Positions 17,420 to 27,942 of a stretch of 64,000 bases of DNA are shown here, in pieces; within the stretch, counting starts at the first letter, position 1, and the number at the start of each line of letters is the position of its first letter. This DNA is from Devosia sp. RR2S18. Its GTDB lineage: Bacteria; Pseudomonadota; Alphaproteobacteria; Rhizobiales; Devosiaceae. A program made the position numbers and the translations under genes. The stretch spans positions 954,001 to 1,018,000 of the forward strand of contig NZ_CP126539.1 in assembly GCF_030177755.1 (NCBI RefSeq), in the 5' to 3' direction. The notes under the pieces were generated by a model. The model did not search any database. It saw only the letters and a list, made by a program, of their open reading frames with translations, and was not told the origin of the DNA.

Positions 17420-19588
17420 CTACTGGTTCAAGCTGAAGGTCCAGAAGAAGGTTTCGCCCGAGGAGTCGTCCACCCCGTCATTGTCAGTGATGACATAAGC
17501 GGTGCCAACTGTGTCGATCGCCAGGCTTTCGACCTTGTCGACCACATAGCCGTTGTTGGCTTCGAGGTCCGGAATGAGGTCGCGTACGACTTCCTTGCTG
17601 ACAGTGGGAAGCTCGCTGCCCAGGGCTGCCGGCTGGAGTTCGCTGGTGGCGACGCGTGTCACCTGCTTGAGACTGGCTTTGTCCGCAAGCTGATTGTCCC
17701 GCTCGATGAGGTAGACATGGTCACCATTGGCGGTGATTTCGGACAGGCCCACCCAGGCGCCTTCGGCTGGAGCTTGGAGTGGATAGAGCACGGCGCCCCA
17801 TTCCTCGCTTTCGGGATTGTAGGAGACGAGCTTGACGGTGCCCTTTTCGTCATCCTTCCATTCGCGCTGGATGGCCACCCAGAGGGTACCATCGACCATG
17901 GCTACGCCTTCGGCTCCCGAGCGCGTTTCTACTGCGAGCAATTCAGCTGGGAACGCGACTTCCCGCTGGATTTCACCCTCGGCGTCGACATGGAACAGTG
18001 CGTGCGGGGTGAGGTCTTGCGTGTCGCCTTCCGAAGCGAGCCAGAAGCCGCCTTCGCCATCAAGGGTGATGCCTTCGAGATCGAGCTTCTGCGCCGGGGC
18101 CCCCTGGCGGGTAACTAGCGTCTTGGCAGTGATCCGGGCTGGCTGCTGGGTAGCGTCGATGGTGTAGATCGCCGGAGCAGAATAAAGGGCGCTGTCGGAA
18201 ACGGCATAGAGAATCCCCGTCTGTTCGGGATCGGCCACGGCACCCGAGATTGCTGCCCAGCCGAACGGCACGCCGTGCTCATCATCTTGGGCGATGAGCT
18301 GGGGGTAGCCGGGTTCGCCTTCGGCTCGCTCGAAGATCATGACATGGGAGCCAGCCAGGCCGTCCTCGCGGAGGTCATTTTCATTGGCAGTGATGAAGAG
18401 GTTGCGCTTGGGAATGGCAACAGAACCTTCTGGCCCAATACCCGAAGCGATGGTCTGGAGGTATTCAGGCTCAGCGCCGGTGTCCTTGTAGATGGCGACA
18501 AGCGAGGAGCGCTCCTGGGAGACGAACATCAAGGTTTCATCGTCAAAGCTGGCGATCTCCAGGCCTTCTGGCTCCACGCCCTTCTTGTCGCGGTCATCGG
18601 GGTAATGGCCGAGGCGGGCTGCCTCCAGTTCCATTGCCGAACCGCTTTCAAACAGCACGTTGCCAGTCTTGTCGAAGATGGTGAAGCCGCGGGCTCCGCC
18701 CCTCCAGTCGCCTTCGTTGACGGTGACGATGCGCTCGTCGTCGAGCCACTTAATGGCATCAGGCTCACGCAGCACCCCCGATCTGTTCTCGGTGAAGGTG
18801 AGGGCGCCATCATCGGCAACGTCGATATTCTCGAGATCGGCCCCACCGGCCGAGAAATGCCCGGTGACGCTGCCGGTCTGGCCGTCGATGATGAAGATCT
18901 CGTTGTTTTCCTGCAGGGATACAGCCACTTCGTCGCGGCTGTTGATGGTGACATATTCCGGTTCGGGGTCTTCGCCAGCAGTGGCGGCAAGGCCGGTCAG
19001 ATCAACCGTCTTGAGCGAAGCGGTGTCGAGTTGGCCATCGGCGATGGTCAGGAGGACGACCGAACCCGCAGGAGCCTGCGGCAGCGCGCCATCGTTGAGA
19101 TCTTCGTCGCGCTCGTTTTCGATAGCAATGGCCAACAGGGTGCCCTCAGCATTGCGGGCGATCGAGTCTGGCTGGCCACCAAGTTCGACAGTCTCTTCGA
19201 TCTGCTTGCTCGCAAGGTCTATGACCAACAGCTGGCCCGAGACATTGATGAAATCTTCGCTGGTGTTGACGGCAGCGTAGAGCTTGTCGCCAATAATTGT
19301 GACCGAGGTTGGCTCGCCCTCGACTTCGACGTAGCCGGCAGGCGCGGGCTTCTCGAAATCTGTGATGTCGATGAAGCCGATGCCGCCACCGGGGCTATCG
19401 GAATAGGCGAGCGTCATCCCGTCTTCGGACGCGGTGATGATCTCGGATGAGGTTTCTTCCGCATCGGGGTGGTTGAGCGCGACCGGGAAGCTGGCAACGC
19501 GATTGAAAACGGGTGCGGCCGCGGCGCTTGCCGCAGTGGCAGCTAAAAGCGCGGCGGTCAGGCCGGCGAGAACAGAATGACGCTTCAT
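17420..19588 (-). CDS. Secreted phytase-like esterase with N-terminal propeller
   Basis: Exported protein of 722 residues. A Sec signal peptide (MKRHSVLAGLTAALLAATAASAAAA) is followed by an acidic beta-propeller-like half (repeated VDLTGL, IDGQTGSV, ENIDVADDG segments) of the choice-of-anchor type. The C-terminal half fits the 'esterase-like activity of phytase' domain (QKLDLEGITLDGEGGFWLASEGD, RSGAEGVAMVDGTLWVAIQRE, KVESLAIDTVGTAYVITDNDG). ATG 19588 is preferred over an upstream TTG at 19600. A possible PHO box lies 60-90 bases upstream. The true substrate, phosphate ester or other, is unknown. Confidence 0.8.
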   Translation of the reverse strand: MKRHSVLAGLTAALLAATAASAAAAPVFNRVASFPVALNHPDAEETSSEIITASEDGMTLAYSDSPGGGIGFIDITDFEKPAPAGYVEVEGEPTSVTIIGDKLYAAVNTSEDFINVSGQLLVIDLASKQIEETVELGGQPDSIARNAEGTLLAIAIENERDEDLNDGALPQAPAGSVVLLTIADGQLDTASLKTVDLTGLAATAGEDPEPEYVTINSRDEVAVSLQENNEIFIIDGQTGSVTGHFSAGGADLENIDVADDGALTFTENRSGVLREPDAIKWLDDERIVTVNEGDWRGGARGFTIFDKTGNVLFESGSAMELEAARLGHYPDDRDKKGVEPEGLEIASFDDETLMFVSQERSSLVAIYKDTGAEPEYLQTIASGIGPEGSVAIPKRNLFITANENDLREDGLAGSHVMIFERAEGEPGYPQLIAQDDEHGVPFGWAAISGAVADPEQTGILYAVSDSALYSAPAIYTIDATQQPARITAKTLVTRQGAPAQKLDLEGITLDGEGGFWLASEGDTQDLTPHALFHVDAEGEIQREVAFPAELLAVETRSGAEGVAMVDGTLWVAIQREWKDDEKGTVKLVSYNPESEEWGAVLYPLQAPAEGAWVGLSEITANGDHVYLIERDNQLADKASLKQVTRVATSELQPAALGSELPTVSKEVVRDLIPDLEANNGYVVDKVESLAIDTVGTAYVITDNDGVDDSSGETFFWTFSLNQ

Positions 19589-19646
19589 TGTGTGCCCCAA
19601 TGGGTGTGACGGATGGCCTGCCCTAGGCCTGCTGGGACACGGTCAC

Positions 19647-19675
19647 ATGACAGTTCTGCAAAGATTATGCGACAG
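19647..19675 (-). promoter_or_regulatory. Possible PHO box upstream of the phytase-like gene
   Basis: Read on the minus strand: CTGTCGC, 15 bases, CTGTCAT. The two half-sites are 22 bases apart, that is two 11-base PhoB repeats, with a poor middle repeat (TCTTTGC). One half-site is perfect and one has two mismatches to CTGTCAT. Suggestive only. Confidence 0.35.
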
Positions 19676-19740
19676 GATCATCTCGCCCCCGTGATGCCGC
19701 GCCTTGCAAAAGTTAGGGCGCTCCAAAAGACCCATTGACG

Positions 19741-19812
19741 CGCCCTAGGCGGTAGGCGTATCTCCCGCCTCAGGACACCTTGCCCTAACGCAAGGCGATA
19801 GACCTGGGAGGG
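19741..19812 (+). ncRNA. Candidate serC leader RNA (serC motif)
   Basis: Upstream of serC there is a hairpin AGGCGG / CCGCCT (19747-19770), a second hairpin CCTTGC / GCAAGG with loop CCTAAC (19778-19795), and a ribosome site GGGAGGG whose GGGAG (19806-19810) can pair with CTCCC (19762-19766). The location matches the conserved 'serC' cis-regulatory motif known from alphaproteobacteria, which I recall but cannot check here. Confidence 0.45.
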
Positions 19813-19821
19813 TCGCTGAGA

Positions 19822-21003
19822 ATGGCTGATACGCCCCAAACCGCACCGGCGGTAAAACCGGCTAATCCGAATTTTTCGTCGGGCCCCTGTGCCAAGCGTC
19901 CTGGCTGGACGGTGGATGTGCTGTCCGACGCCTTGGTCGGCCGTTCGCACCGGGCCAAGCCCGCCAAGGCGCGCATCCAGGAAGCCATCGACCTGACGCG
20001 CGAGCTGCTCGCCGTCCCTGCCGACTACCGCATCGGCATCGTTCCCGCCTCGGACACGGGCGCGGTGGAGATGGCGCTCTGGTCCATGCTTGGCGCGCGA
20101 GGCGTCGACATGCTCGCCTGGGAATCCTTTGGGGAAGGCTGGGTCACCGACGTCCAAAAGCAACTCAAGCTCGATGATGTGCGCGTGCTCAAGGCACCCT
20201 ATGGCGAGCTGCCCGATTTGGCACAGGTGGATTTCTCCCGCGACGTTGTCTTTACCTGGAACGGCACCACCTCGGGCGCTCGCGTGCCCAATGGCGATTG
20301 GATTCCGGCCGATCGGCAGGGCCTCACCATTTGCGACGCCACCTCGGCCGCCTTTGCGCAGGACCTCGACTTTTCCAAGCTCGATGTGGTCACCTTCTCC
20401 TGGCAGAAGGCGCTGGGCGGCGAAGCGGCCCATGGCGTCCTCATCCTGTCGCCGCGCGCTGTCGAGCGGCTGGAGACCTTCAAGCCCGAGCGCCCGCTGC
20501 CCAAGATCTTCCGCCTCACCAAGGGCGGCAAGCTGATCGAGGGGATCTTCAAGGCCGAGACCATCAATACCGTCTCCATGATCTGCATCGAGGATGCGGT
20601 CGACGCCATGAAGTGGGGCAAGCAGATCGGCGGGCTCAAGGCCATGCAGGCCCGCGCCGACGCCAACTACCAGGTGCTCGCCGATTGGGTCGCCCGAACC
20701 GATTGGGTCGGCTTCCTCGCCAAGGAAGAAGCCACGCGCTCCAATACCTCCGTCTGTTTCGTCATCACCGATCCTGCGGTCACGGCACTGGACGAGGAGG
20801 CGCAGTCCGCCTTTGTTAAGGCCATCGTTGCCCGACTCGACAAGCTCGGCGTGGCCTATGACATCGGCGGCTATCGCGACGCGCCGACGGGGCTGCGCAT
20901 CTGGGCCGGCTCCACCATCGACGCTGCCAATCTCGAAGCGCTGACGCCTTGGCTCGATTGGGCCTTCGCCGAAGAAAAGGCTGTGCTCCAGGCTGCTGCC
21001 TGA
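19822..21003 (+). CDS. serC: Phosphoserine aminotransferase SerC
   Basis: PLP-dependent enzyme converting 3-phosphohydroxypyruvate and glutamate to phosphoserine. The 393-residue protein has [13 protein letters not shown] at the N-terminus, DATSAAFA and the PLP-lysine region [16 protein letters not shown]. It belongs to the alphaproteobacterial SerC branch. GGGAGGG precedes ATG 19822. serA follows 103 bases later, but a hairpin with a T run lies between, so serA may be partly uncoupled. Confidence 0.95.
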   Translation: MADTPQTAPAVKPANPNFSSGPCAKRPGWTVDVLSDALVGRSHRAKPAKARIQEAIDLTRELLAVPADYRIGIVPASDTGAVEMALWSMLGARGVDMLAWESFGEGWVTDVQKQLKLDDVRVLKAPYGELPDLAQVDFSRDVVFTWNGTTSGARVPNGDWIPADRQGLTICDATSAAFAQDLDFSKLDVVTFSWQKALGGEAAHGVLILSPRAVERLETFKPERPLPKIFRLTKGGKLIEGIFKAETINTVSMICIEDAVDAMKWGKQIGGLKAMQARADANYQVLADWVARTDWVGFLAKEEATRSNTSVCFVITDPAVTALDEEAQSAFVKAIVARLDKLGVAYDIGGYRDAPTGLRIWAGSTIDAANLEALTPWLDWAFAEEKAVLQAAA

Positions 21004-21022
21004 TTAGCCCTGCGAACAATCC

Positions 21023-21048
21023 GGTGACGCCCTTCGGCGTCGCCTTTT
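21023..21048 (+). terminator. Terminator-like hairpin between serC and serA
   Basis: Stem GGTGACGCC / GGCGTCGCC with one wobble, tetraloop CTTC, then TTTT. It may attenuate read-through into serA. Confidence 0.6.
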
Positions 21049-21106
21049 CCCCGTTCATTTTCATTCATGCACCGTCCATCGGTGTGGCGAAAACAAGGAG
21101 GGCGCT

Positions 21107-22690
21107 ATGCCCAAGGTTCTCGTTTCCGACAAGCTCAGCCCCACGGCCGTTCAGATCTTCAAGGACAATGGCGTGGAGGTCGACTATCTGCCCGATCTGG
21201 GCAAAGACAAGGACAAGCTCTTCGAAGTTATTGGCCAGTATGATGGTTTGGCCATCCGCTCGGCCACCAAGGTCACCGAAAAGATCCTGTCGGCGGCCAC
21301 CAATCTCAAGGTGATCGGCCGGGCCGGCATCGGTGTCGACAATGTCGATATTCCCGCTGCCACGAAAAAGGGCATCATCGTGATGAACACGCCCTTCGGC
21401 AATTCCATCACCACGGCCGAGCACGCCATCGCCATGATGTTTGCCCTGGCGCGCCAGCTGCCGGAGGCTGATGCCTCCACCCGCGCCGGCAAGTGGGAAA
21501 AGAACCGCTTCATGGGCGTCGAGGTCACCAACAAGACCCTCGGGCTCATCGGCGCTGGCAATATCGGCTCGATCGTCGCCGACCGGGCGCTGGGTCTCAA
21601 GATGAAGGTTATCGCCTTTGACCCGTTCCTGACGCCCGAACGTGCCCAGACGCTGGGTGTCGAGAAGGTCGAGCTTAACGATCTCCTTGCCCGTGCCGAC
21701 TTCATCACCCTCCATACGCCATTGATCGATGCCACCCGCAACATCATCAATGCCGAGGCGCTCAACAAGACCAAGAAGGGCGTCCGCATCATCAACTGCG
21801 CTCGGGGCGGTCTCATCGACGAAGCCGCGCTCTACGATGCACTGAAGTCCGGCCAGGTCGCCGGGGCCGCGCTCGACGTCTTCCTTGAGGAGCCGGCGAC
21901 AAGCAATCCCCTCTTCGAGCTTCCCAACGTCATCTGCACGCCGCATCTGGGCGCCTCGACCACCGAAGCGCAGGAGAACGTCGCGTTGCAGGTCGCCGAG
22001 CAGATCTCCGCCTATCTGATGACCGGCGAGATCACCAACGCGCTCAACTTCCCCTCGATCTCGGCCGAAGAAGCCCCGATCATCACCCCTTGGGTTAAGC
22101 TGGCCGAAACGCTTGGCTCCTTTGCCGGCCAACTGACCGAAACCGCCATCAAGGGCATTCGCATCGAGTTCGAGGGTACGCCCGCCGGGCTCAACACGCG
22201 TCCGATGATCGCTGCGGCGATCAATGGCGTGCTCAAGCCGTCGCTGGGTGACATCAACATGGTGTCGGCGCCGCAGATCGCCAAGGATCGCGGCATTACC
22301 GTCGAGACCACGACGCGCGACCAGCAGGGCGCCTACGAGGGCTATATCCGCCTGACCGTCACCACCGAGCGGCAGGAGCGGAGCCTTGCCGGCACGCTCT
22401 TTGCCAACGGCAAGCCGCGTGTCATCCAGGTCAAGTCCATCAACATGGAAGCCGAGCTCACCGAGTCCATGCTCTACGTCACCAATGAGGATAAGCCGGG
22501 CCATATTGGCCGTCTCGGGACAATCCTGGGGACCCTCGGTATCAACATCGCCAACTTCAATCTGGGTCGCCAGGATGTAGGGGGTGACGCCATCGCGCTC
22601 ATCTCCATCGACGGCACGCTGACCGAGGAGCAGTTGACCGAGATCACCGCGCTCGATGGTGTCAAGCAGGCCAAGGCGCTGCGGTTTTAG
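21107..22690 (+). CDS. serA: D-3-phosphoglycerate dehydrogenase SerA
   Basis: First enzyme of serine synthesis, oxidising 3-phosphoglycerate. The long 527-residue form contains the catalytic/NAD domains (Rossmann motif LGLIGAGNIGSIVADRA, INCARGGLIDEAAL, and the PHLGAST His), an intervening ASB domain and a C-terminal ACT domain (YVTNEDKPGHIGRLGTIL) that may sense serine. AAGGAGG precedes the ATG. It works with serC just upstream; serB is not in the window. Confidence 0.96.
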   Translation: MPKVLVSDKLSPTAVQIFKDNGVEVDYLPDLGKDKDKLFEVIGQYDGLAIRSATKVTEKILSAATNLKVIGRAGIGVDNVDIPAATKKGIIVMNTPFGNSITTAEHAIAMMFALARQLPEADASTRAGKWEKNRFMGVEVTNKTLGLIGAGNIGSIVADRALGLKMKVIAFDPFLTPERAQTLGVEKVELNDLLARADFITLHTPLIDATRNIINAEALNKTKKGVRIINCARGGLIDEAALYDALKSGQVAGAALDVFLEEPATSNPLFELPNVICTPHLGASTTEAQENVALQVAEQISAYLMTGEITNALNFPSISAEEAPIITPWVKLAETLGSFAGQLTETAIKGIRIEFEGTPAGLNTRPMIAAAINGVLKPSLGDINMVSAPQIAKDRGITVETTTRDQQGAYEGYIRLTVTTERQERSLAGTLFANGKPRVIQVKSINMEAELTESMLYVTNEDKPGHIGRLGTILGTLGINIANFNLGRQDVGGDAIALISIDGTLTEEQLTEITALDGVKQAKALRF

Positions 22691-22713
22691 CCTTTAAGCG
22701 CTGGGAAGACATG

Positions 22714-22744
22714 AAGGGCTGGCGCCACGGCGCCGGCCCTTTTA
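22714..22744 (+). terminator. Rho-independent terminator after serA
   Basis: Stem AAGGGCTGGCG / CGCCGGCCCTT with a wobble pair, then TTTA. It reaches the stop codon of the convergent DMT transporter gene. Confidence 0.8.
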
Positions 22745-23686
22745 TGCGCGACGCCGGGCCGACCATTCCGCCAGGACGATGCCGCTGATGATCAGTGCCG
22801 CGGCCGCGAGATGGTAGAGTTCGAGGTGCTCGCCCAAGACCAGCAGCGAGCCCAGCGTGCCGAAGACTGGAATGAGATTGTGGCTGGGAGCTGCCCGATT
22901 GGGGCCAACCAGTTCAACGCCGCGGGCATAGGCGATCTGGCTGAACATGGACGGAAAGATCATCACGTAGATCAGCACGGCCCAGACCGTGGGTGACTTG
23001 TCCACCAGGGTCGCGAACTGCCCGATGCCGCCGCCGAACAGCGCCAGCATGACAAGTCCGGTGATTGCCGCGCCGGTGAAGGCCACAGCCATGAAGCTCA
23101 TCATGTGCACTTGAGGCCGGAAGCGCAGCGCCAGCGTGTAGACGGTATAGGCGAGGCAGGCGAGCAGCACGAAGGCATCGCCTAAATTGACATCGAGCGT
23201 CAGAATACGGCTCAAGTCACCATGGGTCGCGGTCAGGCCCACACCGGTTATAGCGATCAGCACCCCGATGATCTGCGCCAGCCGCGCCCGGACGCGAAAC
23301 ACGATGAAGTTCGCCGCCAGGATCAGCATCGGGAGCGCGCCGGTCTCGATGGAGGAATTGACCGCGGTGGTCATGGTCAGCCCGATATAGAGCAGCACAT
23401 TGTAGAGCGCATAGCCAATGGCGCCGTAGCTCATCAGCAGCCACCATTGGCGCCGGATCATCGGCCAGTCGTTGACTACGGCGCGCCAGGCAAAGGGCAT
23501 GATGAAGAGTGTTGCGCCCACGCAGCGGGCCGCGAGCAACAGGAACGGGTCGATCTCGCCCACCACCAGCTTGGCGGCCACGACATTGCCCCCCCAAAAT
23601 AGGGGCGCCAGCACCAGTAGCAGGTAAGGCTGGTCCAAAAGTCGAGCCGAAATGCCGCGATTTTCAGAACTTAGCGGCTTTCTCAT
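22742..23686 (-). CDS. EamA/DMT family transporter
   Basis: Inner-membrane permease of 314 residues with about ten membrane helices arranged as two EamA repeats (first repeat starts LAPLFWGGNVVAAKLVVGE, second starts near GDAFVLLACLAYTVYTLAL). The second repeat ends with the family segment SLLVLGEHLELYHLAAAALIISGIVL. Drug/metabolite exporters of this type carry amino acids or other small molecules; its place beside serine genes is weak evidence. It is divergent from purA. Confidence 0.88.
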   Translation of the reverse strand: MRKPLSSENRGISARLLDQPYLLLVLAPLFWGGNVVAAKLVVGEIDPFLLLAARCVGATLFIMPFAWRAVVNDWPMIRRQWWLLMSYGAIGYALYNVLLYIGLTMTTAVNSSIETGALPMLILAANFIVFRVRARLAQIIGVLIAITGVGLTATHGDLSRILTLDVNLGDAFVLLACLAYTVYTLALRFRPQVHMMSFMAVAFTGAAITGLVMLALFGGGIGQFATLVDKSPTVWAVLIYVMIFPSMFSQIAYARGVELVGPNRAAPSHNLIPVFGTLGSLLVLGEHLELYHLAAAALIISGIVLAEWSARRRA

Positions 23687-23846
23687 CGTGGCTCGAGTGA
23701 TGTAAGGACAATCGGACTTAACACTTATTCGGCCACGATCAAGTTCTAACCAAAGCGGCCGGGGGGACAGACGTCCAAGCAGGAGAAGGGGACGGCAAAA
23801 GGCGCCGGACCCTTCAGGTCGTGCCTATTTTTGGGAAGAAAACTCT

Positions 23847-25136
<1,290 letters not shown>

Positions 25137-25183
25137 GTGTTTTTGTTACAACACGTCGCTGAAATGTGAGTACCAAGTAACCA

Positions 25184-27304
25184 ATGGCGGACTACAAAGA
25201 GCTGTTGCGCCGGGCGATCTCGGCGCTGCCGGAGAATAACGGAGCCGCTCGTCGCGCGGTCTACGAAAAGGCGCGTTCGGCTCTGGTCGGTCAGCTCCGC
25301 TCGATCACGCCCCCTTTGCCGGCCCGAGAGATCACGCAGCACCGCTTGCAGCTCGAGGATTGTATCCGCCAAGTCGAGCAGGAAGCCAGCGAAGCCATTA
25401 TCAGCCTGGGCCGGGAGAACACCGAGCTGACGCGTGCGCTCGAGCCGCAGCGCGCGCCAGAGGCAGCGGCCCCGCCACCGCCCGCGCGCGCAGTCGAACA
25501 GCCAGTTGCAGAGCCGGTAATGGCGTCCGAACCGCCTCCGGCCGAAGTATCCGTGCCGGACGAATCCGAGCCGGAGGTGATGCCCGGCGTGCGCGAAGTG
25601 CTGCAGCAGCCGCCTAGCTCACCACGGAGGCCCAATCCTCCCGAACGAAAGACTGCGGTTCAGCCGACTGAGCAAGCCGCCGCCGAGCCGCCGGCAGCGG
25701 CTTCCGCCATGTCGATCGAGGACATTATCGCTCAGGCGGCCGCGAGCACCGGCACCTCGGTCGAAGCGGTAGAGCCGACCCAACCCACAGAACCTTCTAC
25801 TGCCGAAACGCGGAAGCCCGAAGTTCGGGCCATGCCCTCGATCGTGACCCGGGCGGATCCCAATCGTTCAGGCCCGAGTTCGTCGATTCCAGTGCCGCTG
25901 CGGCCTATCAGCGGCAGCATGAAGCCGGTCAGCATCGAGCCGCGACAGGGTAATGCCCCCATCGGGCCGCGTCCCGGAACAGAAGCGCCACGGACCGCCG
26001 CGCGCGCTGAGCCGAGCCTGGGCAACCGGGCGCTGGCACGCCAGGCGGATAGCACTCCGGTAGCCATAGCGCCGGTTGAAACGGCGCTGTCCACCGTGCG
26101 CGAGGTCGAGGTCGAGGCGGCCGAACCCGATGCGCACGAAGCGCAGGGCGCGATTGAACGCGCCATCGAGACTCTGGACCGTGAGGCGCGCGGTGAGTAT
26201 GGCCCCTCGCTCCCCGAACAATCACCTGCCGAATCGGGCTCGTCGATGTTCGCCGTGCCTCCAGAGCAGCCGACCGAAGCGGGCGAGGAGCCTGGTCCCG
26301 CAGTCTCGCCTGAGGAAGCTCGTTCCGGCGCCGGCCTCACTATCTTTTTGGTGGTGTTCGCCGTGCTCTTGGCCGGTGCTGGTGGTGCCGGGTTCTGGGC
26401 TTGGCGCGAAGGCTATGTCGACCTCGACCAGATGTTTGGACAGGCGCAACCGGTGGTGACCGACACAGCTGCGATTGAGCCGGACCCGCAGACCCCAACC
26501 ATGGACCCGGCCCCTTCCACGCCGGTCGAGCCGGTGACCGATGTCACAACCGGTCCCGGCAATACTGCAACGACCCCTCTCGCCGAGCCGGCTAACACGA
26601 TCGAAAACCTCGAAGGCGAGGACCGTCTGGTGCCCGAACCGGTCGTACCCGATGGCACCGAGACAGCCTTGCCCTCAGCCGATGGCGAGACCAAGACCGA
26701 AGAGCGCCTCCCCAATAGTGAAACGGCGATTGCTCAGGCCGATGATCCGGCAGCTTCGGCTGATCCGGCGGTACTCGCCGGGAGCCAGTCGCTGCTGTTG
26801 GAAGCCAGCGCTAATGGCCAGAGCGGCGCGGTTCCGTTCTCCGGGACGGTGGAATGGAGCCAGGGCACCGACGAACTGGGACTGCCGACACTGGTCGGCA
26901 GTGCGAGCATTCCGGCCCGAAATCTCGGCGTCAACATCACCATCCGCAAGAACTCGGACCCGAGCCTTCCCGCCAGCCACCTCATGGAAGTCGATTTCGA
27001 CGTCAGCGATAGCTTCATCGGCGGCACGATTGCCAATCTGCCGGGGGTCTTGCTCAAGGATCAGGAACTGGTCCCGGGCACGCCGCTCGTGGGCGCTTCG
27101 GCGCGCGTCGTAGGGAACTCCTTCCTCTTTGCCCTCAGCGCTTCACCCGACGACGCCGCGACGAACACCCAATTGCTCGAAGATCGACGTTGGCTGGATC
27201 TGGCGGTGGTCTATGGGACCGGCCGCAATGCCATCCTCACCCTGGAAAAGGATGAAGATGCGCAGGAGCTGTTCCAAGAAGTGTTTGCTAGCTGGGAGAG
27301 CTAA
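25184..27304 (+). CDS. Membrane protein of unknown function, conserved ends
   Basis: Protein of 706 residues that I cannot assign. Residues 1-90 form a charged helical region (MADYKELLRRAISALPENNG, then arginine-rich helices) that looks conserved. Residues 90-380 are a long Pro/Glu/Ala disordered stretch. One membrane helix lies near 385-407 (LTIFLVVFAVLLAGAGGAGFW), followed by a second acidic Pro/Thr linker. Residues 540-706 fold as a beta-rich domain (TVEWSQGTDELGLPTLVG, DFDVSDSFIGGTIANLPGV). The topology suggests a cytoplasmic N-terminus and periplasmic C-terminal domain. Its stop overlaps the convergent thiQ stop. Confidence 0.75.
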   Translation: MADYKELLRRAISALPENNGAARRAVYEKARSALVGQLRSITPPLPAREITQHRLQLEDCIRQVEQEASEAIISLGRENTELTRALEPQRAPEAAAPPPPARAVEQPVAEPVMASEPPPAEVSVPDESEPEVMPGVREVLQQPPSSPRRPNPPERKTAVQPTEQAAAEPPAAASAMSIEDIIAQAAASTGTSVEAVEPTQPTEPSTAETRKPEVRAMPSIVTRADPNRSGPSSSIPVPLRPISGSMKPVSIEPRQGNAPIGPRPGTEAPRTAARAEPSLGNRALARQADSTPVAIAPVETALSTVREVEVEAAEPDAHEAQGAIERAIETLDREARGEYGPSLPEQSPAESGSSMFAVPPEQPTEAGEEPGPAVSPEEARSGAGLTIFLVVFAVLLAGAGGAGFWAWREGYVDLDQMFGQAQPVVTDTAAIEPDPQTPTMDPAPSTPVEPVTDVTTGPGNTATTPLAEPANTIENLEGEDRLVPEPVVPDGTETALPSADGETKTEERLPNSETAIAQADDPAASADPAVLAGSQSLLLEASANGQSGAVPFSGTVEWSQGTDELGLPTLVGSASIPARNLGVNITIRKNSDPSLPASHLMEVDFDVSDSFIGGTIANLPGVLLKDQELVPGTPLVGASARVVGNSFLFALSASPDDAATNTQLLEDRRWLDLAVVYGTGRNAILTLEKDEDAQELFQEVFASWES

Positions 27305-27942
27305 GCCAGCTCCACCAACCGGCCCCCATTGAGGTGATACTGACGATTGGCAATCGCAGCGATGTCATCGCTGTGATGGCTGACGAGAATGGTGTGCCAG
27401 CCATGCCTTACCGTGAGGTCGCGCACCAGCTCCCGGATGACGCCTCGGGTATCGTCATCAAGTGCGGAGAAGGGCTCGTCGAGCAGCAGCACCGGTCGTT
27501 CGCGCAGCAAGGTCCGCGCCAACGCCACCCGCTGTTTCTGGCCTCCTGAAAGCGTCGCTGCCGGTTGGGCGCCGATCCCCTTTAGCCCCACCTCGCTCAG
27601 CGCTGAGGCAATGGCCCTCTGTGCTTCTGCCCTTGGGGTGCTACGCGGCAAGCCCAAAACGACGTTCTTGGCGGCCGAGAGGTGATCGAACAAGCTCTCG
27701 GACTGCAGGAGTAGTGAGACGGGTCGCTGCTCCGGCTCAAGGGGAAGCAGGTCACGCCCGTCCAGCGCCAACTCGCCAGATATTGGGCGCTGAAATCCGG
27801 CGATTAGATCGAGCAATGTCGACTTGCCCGAACCGCTGGCGCCCGAGACTGCGGTCACCGCGCCAGGTTCGGCAGAGAAGCTGAACTGGTATGGACGTGC
27901 CTGCCCTAGATAGGCGAAGGTGAGCGAATTAGCGCGCAGCAT
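27301..27942 (-). CDS. thiQ: Thiamine ABC transporter ATPase ThiQ
   Basis: ATP-binding subunit of the thiamine/TPP importer, 213 residues. Walker A GASGSGKST (34-42), Q-loop glutamine Q80, signature LSGGQ (131-135), Walker B VLLLDEP (151-157) and a switch His (VSHHSDD) are present. The gene overlaps thiP by 14 bases, completing a thiBPQ operon under TPP-riboswitch control. Confidence 0.93.
   Translation of the reverse strand: MLRANSLTFAYLGQARPYQFSFSAEPGAVTAVSGASGSGKSTLLDLIAGFQRPISGELALDGRDLLPLEPEQRPVSLLLQSESLFDHLSAAKNVVLGLPRSTPRAEAQRAIASALSEVGLKGIGAQPAATLSGGQKQRVALARTLLRERPVLLLDEPFSALDDDTRGVIRELVRDLTVRHGWHTILVSHHSDDIAAIANRQYHLNGGRLVELA

Noticed and set aside
18275..19450. A 391-codon plus-strand frame opposite the phytase-like gene
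   Set aside because: Antisense shadow; the minus-strand gene has signal peptide and repeat structure, this one has none.
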